A stretch of 5,835 bases of DNA from an uncultured Oscillospiraceae bacterium (GTDB lineage: Bacteria > Bacillota > Clostridia > Oscillospirales > Oscillospiraceae): the NCBI GenBank assembly GCA_905233595.1, contig CAJOFI010000053.1, positions 5,574-11,408 of the forward strand, in the 5' to 3' direction. How positions within the stretch are numbered: position 1 is the first letter of the stretch; each line of letters opens with the position of its first letter. A program made the position numbers and the translations under genes. This document shows, one piece after another, positions 5,280 through 5,835 of the stretch. The notes beneath the pieces are model-generated. The model searched no databases. It was given only the letters and a program-made list of their open reading frames with translations, and had not been told where the DNA came from.

Positions 5280-5754
5280 GGTATCTGCTTCCCTCTTTGA
5301 TCTTGAAGCCGCGGTAGAGCTGTTCGGCGAGCATCACGCGGGCGAGATGGTGGGGAAAGGTCATTTTGGACATGCTCAGGCGCAGCTCGGCGCGGTTCTT
5401 CACCGCGTCGCAGAGGCCGAAGGAGCCGCCGATGATGAAGCAGAGCTTCGGCTTGCCCGAGCCCTCGCGCCCCGCGATCAGCTCCGCCACGGCCTCGCTC
5501 GGAAGCTCCTTCCCCTCCACGCAGAGCGCCGTCACGTAGGCGTCGTGCGGGATGGCCTTCAAAATCTCCGCGCCCTCCCGCTCGAGCGCGGCCTTGACCT
5601 GCGCGTCGGAGGGGTTTTCGGGCAGGCGCTGCTCGGGAACGTCCACGCACTCGAGCTTGCAGTAGCCGCCGAGGCGCTTGCGGTATTCCTCGAAGGCCTC
5701 GACGTAAAATTTTTCGCGCAGCCTGCCCACGCAGATGAGCTTTACCTGTAACAC
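5272..5754 (-). CDS. rlmH: 23S rRNA (pseudouridine1915-N3)-methyltransferase RlmH
   Basis: A 160-residue SPOUT-class methyltransferase, the normal length for RlmH (about 159). It acts as a dimer on the assembled 70S ribosome and uses S-adenosylmethionine to methylate pseudouridine 1915 in helix 69 of 23S rRNA. Visible family features are the N-terminal strand VKLICVGRLREKFY (4-17), CVEGKELPSEAVA (78-90), the cofactor-knot motif FIIGGSFGL (106-114), and the C-terminal block LSMSKMTFPHHLARVMLAEQLYRGFKI (126-152) ending in YHK at the very C terminus, where the conserved tail completes the active site. The start is GTG 5754, with AAAGGA (5767-5762) 7 nt upstream; the frame remains open to the right edge but has no ATG, GTG or TTG there. 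It overlaps the tail of a probable upstream gene by 13 nt and is followed at once by a strong inverted repeat. Confidence 0.96.
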   Translation of the reverse strand: MLQVKLICVGRLREKFYVEAFEEYRKRLGGYCKLECVDVPEQRLPENPSDAQVKAALEREGAEILKAIPHDAYVTALCVEGKELPSEAVAELIAGREGSGKPKLCFIIGGSFGLCDAVKNRAELRLSMSKMTFPHHLARVMLAEQLYRGFKIKEGSRYHK

Positions 5755-5834
5755 AGCGCTGTCCTTTCCACCGGCACCGTGAGGCAGCCGGACGCCGGCG
5801 CGACCGCGAGCCAGGCCGACGTCCCGGTAAGCGC
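5742..5834 (-). CDS. Probable 3' end of an unidentified upstream gene
   Basis: A minus-strand frame enters from the right edge and stops at TAA 5744-5742, giving 30 residues that begin ALTGTSAWLAVAPASG and finish CLTVPVERTALCYR. About 26 of 30 codons end in G or C, clearly more than in the two competing minus-strand frames, which is how real genes look in this window. The stop would overlap the rlmH start by 13 nt, a common operon arrangement. I do not recognise the protein from this tail. It may be chance in a G+C-rich edge, and the body of the gene is outside the window. Confidence 0.4.
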   Translation of the reverse strand, partial: ALTGTSAWLAVAPASGCLTVPVERTALCYR

Positions 5835-5835
5835 C

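Overview
The window is a high-G+C, gene-dense segment that most resembles a spore-forming member of the Clostridia, probably an Oscillospiraceae-type gut organism. Three genes of the sporulation families YqfC, YqfD and YlbJ point to an endospore former. The G/C-rich third codon positions and an interspersed structured repeat of a type I associate with that family support this. The taxonomic call is inference from content, not from a search.

Layout. Positions 1-725 (minus strand) carry the start of yqfD, which runs off the left edge, preceded by the small gene yqfC. Divergent from them is ylbJ (788-1750, plus), a multi-pass sporulation membrane protein. The roughly 60-bp gap between yqfC and ylbJ holds two overlapping, oppositely oriented sequences that resemble SigE (mother-cell) promoters. 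ylbJ ends at a small terminator-like hairpin. A short convergent gap (1751-1888) follows.

Positions 1889-5042 form a tight minus-strand operon, read right to left: a small DUF2007-like protein (4728-5042), a phosphoglucomutase/phosphomannomutase (2952-4679), and two single-domain chromate-transporter-family proteins (2413-2955, then 1889-2416). The last three genes are linked by ATGA stop/start overlaps. The downstream ChrA protein lacks about 16 residues that its partner has, exactly where a membrane helix and loop should be. A perfect TATAAT sits just upstream of the first gene.

Positions 5043-5271 are non-coding and highly structured: a G+C-rich hairpin-containing insert with AT-rich edges, bounded by a 10-bp direct repeat, and ending in a perfect 14-bp inverted repeat directly behind the rlmH stop codon. 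rlmH (5272-5754, minus) encodes the 23S rRNA pseudouridine methyltransferase. Its start overlaps the probable 3' end of another minus-strand gene cut by the right edge.

Most of the genes are ordinary housekeeping or sporulation genes. I did not find a clearly new multi-gene system. The points most worth a second look are the deleted ChrA partner and its coupling to a sugar-phosphate mutase, the face-to-face SigE-like promoters, and the direct-repeat-bounded insert behind rlmH.
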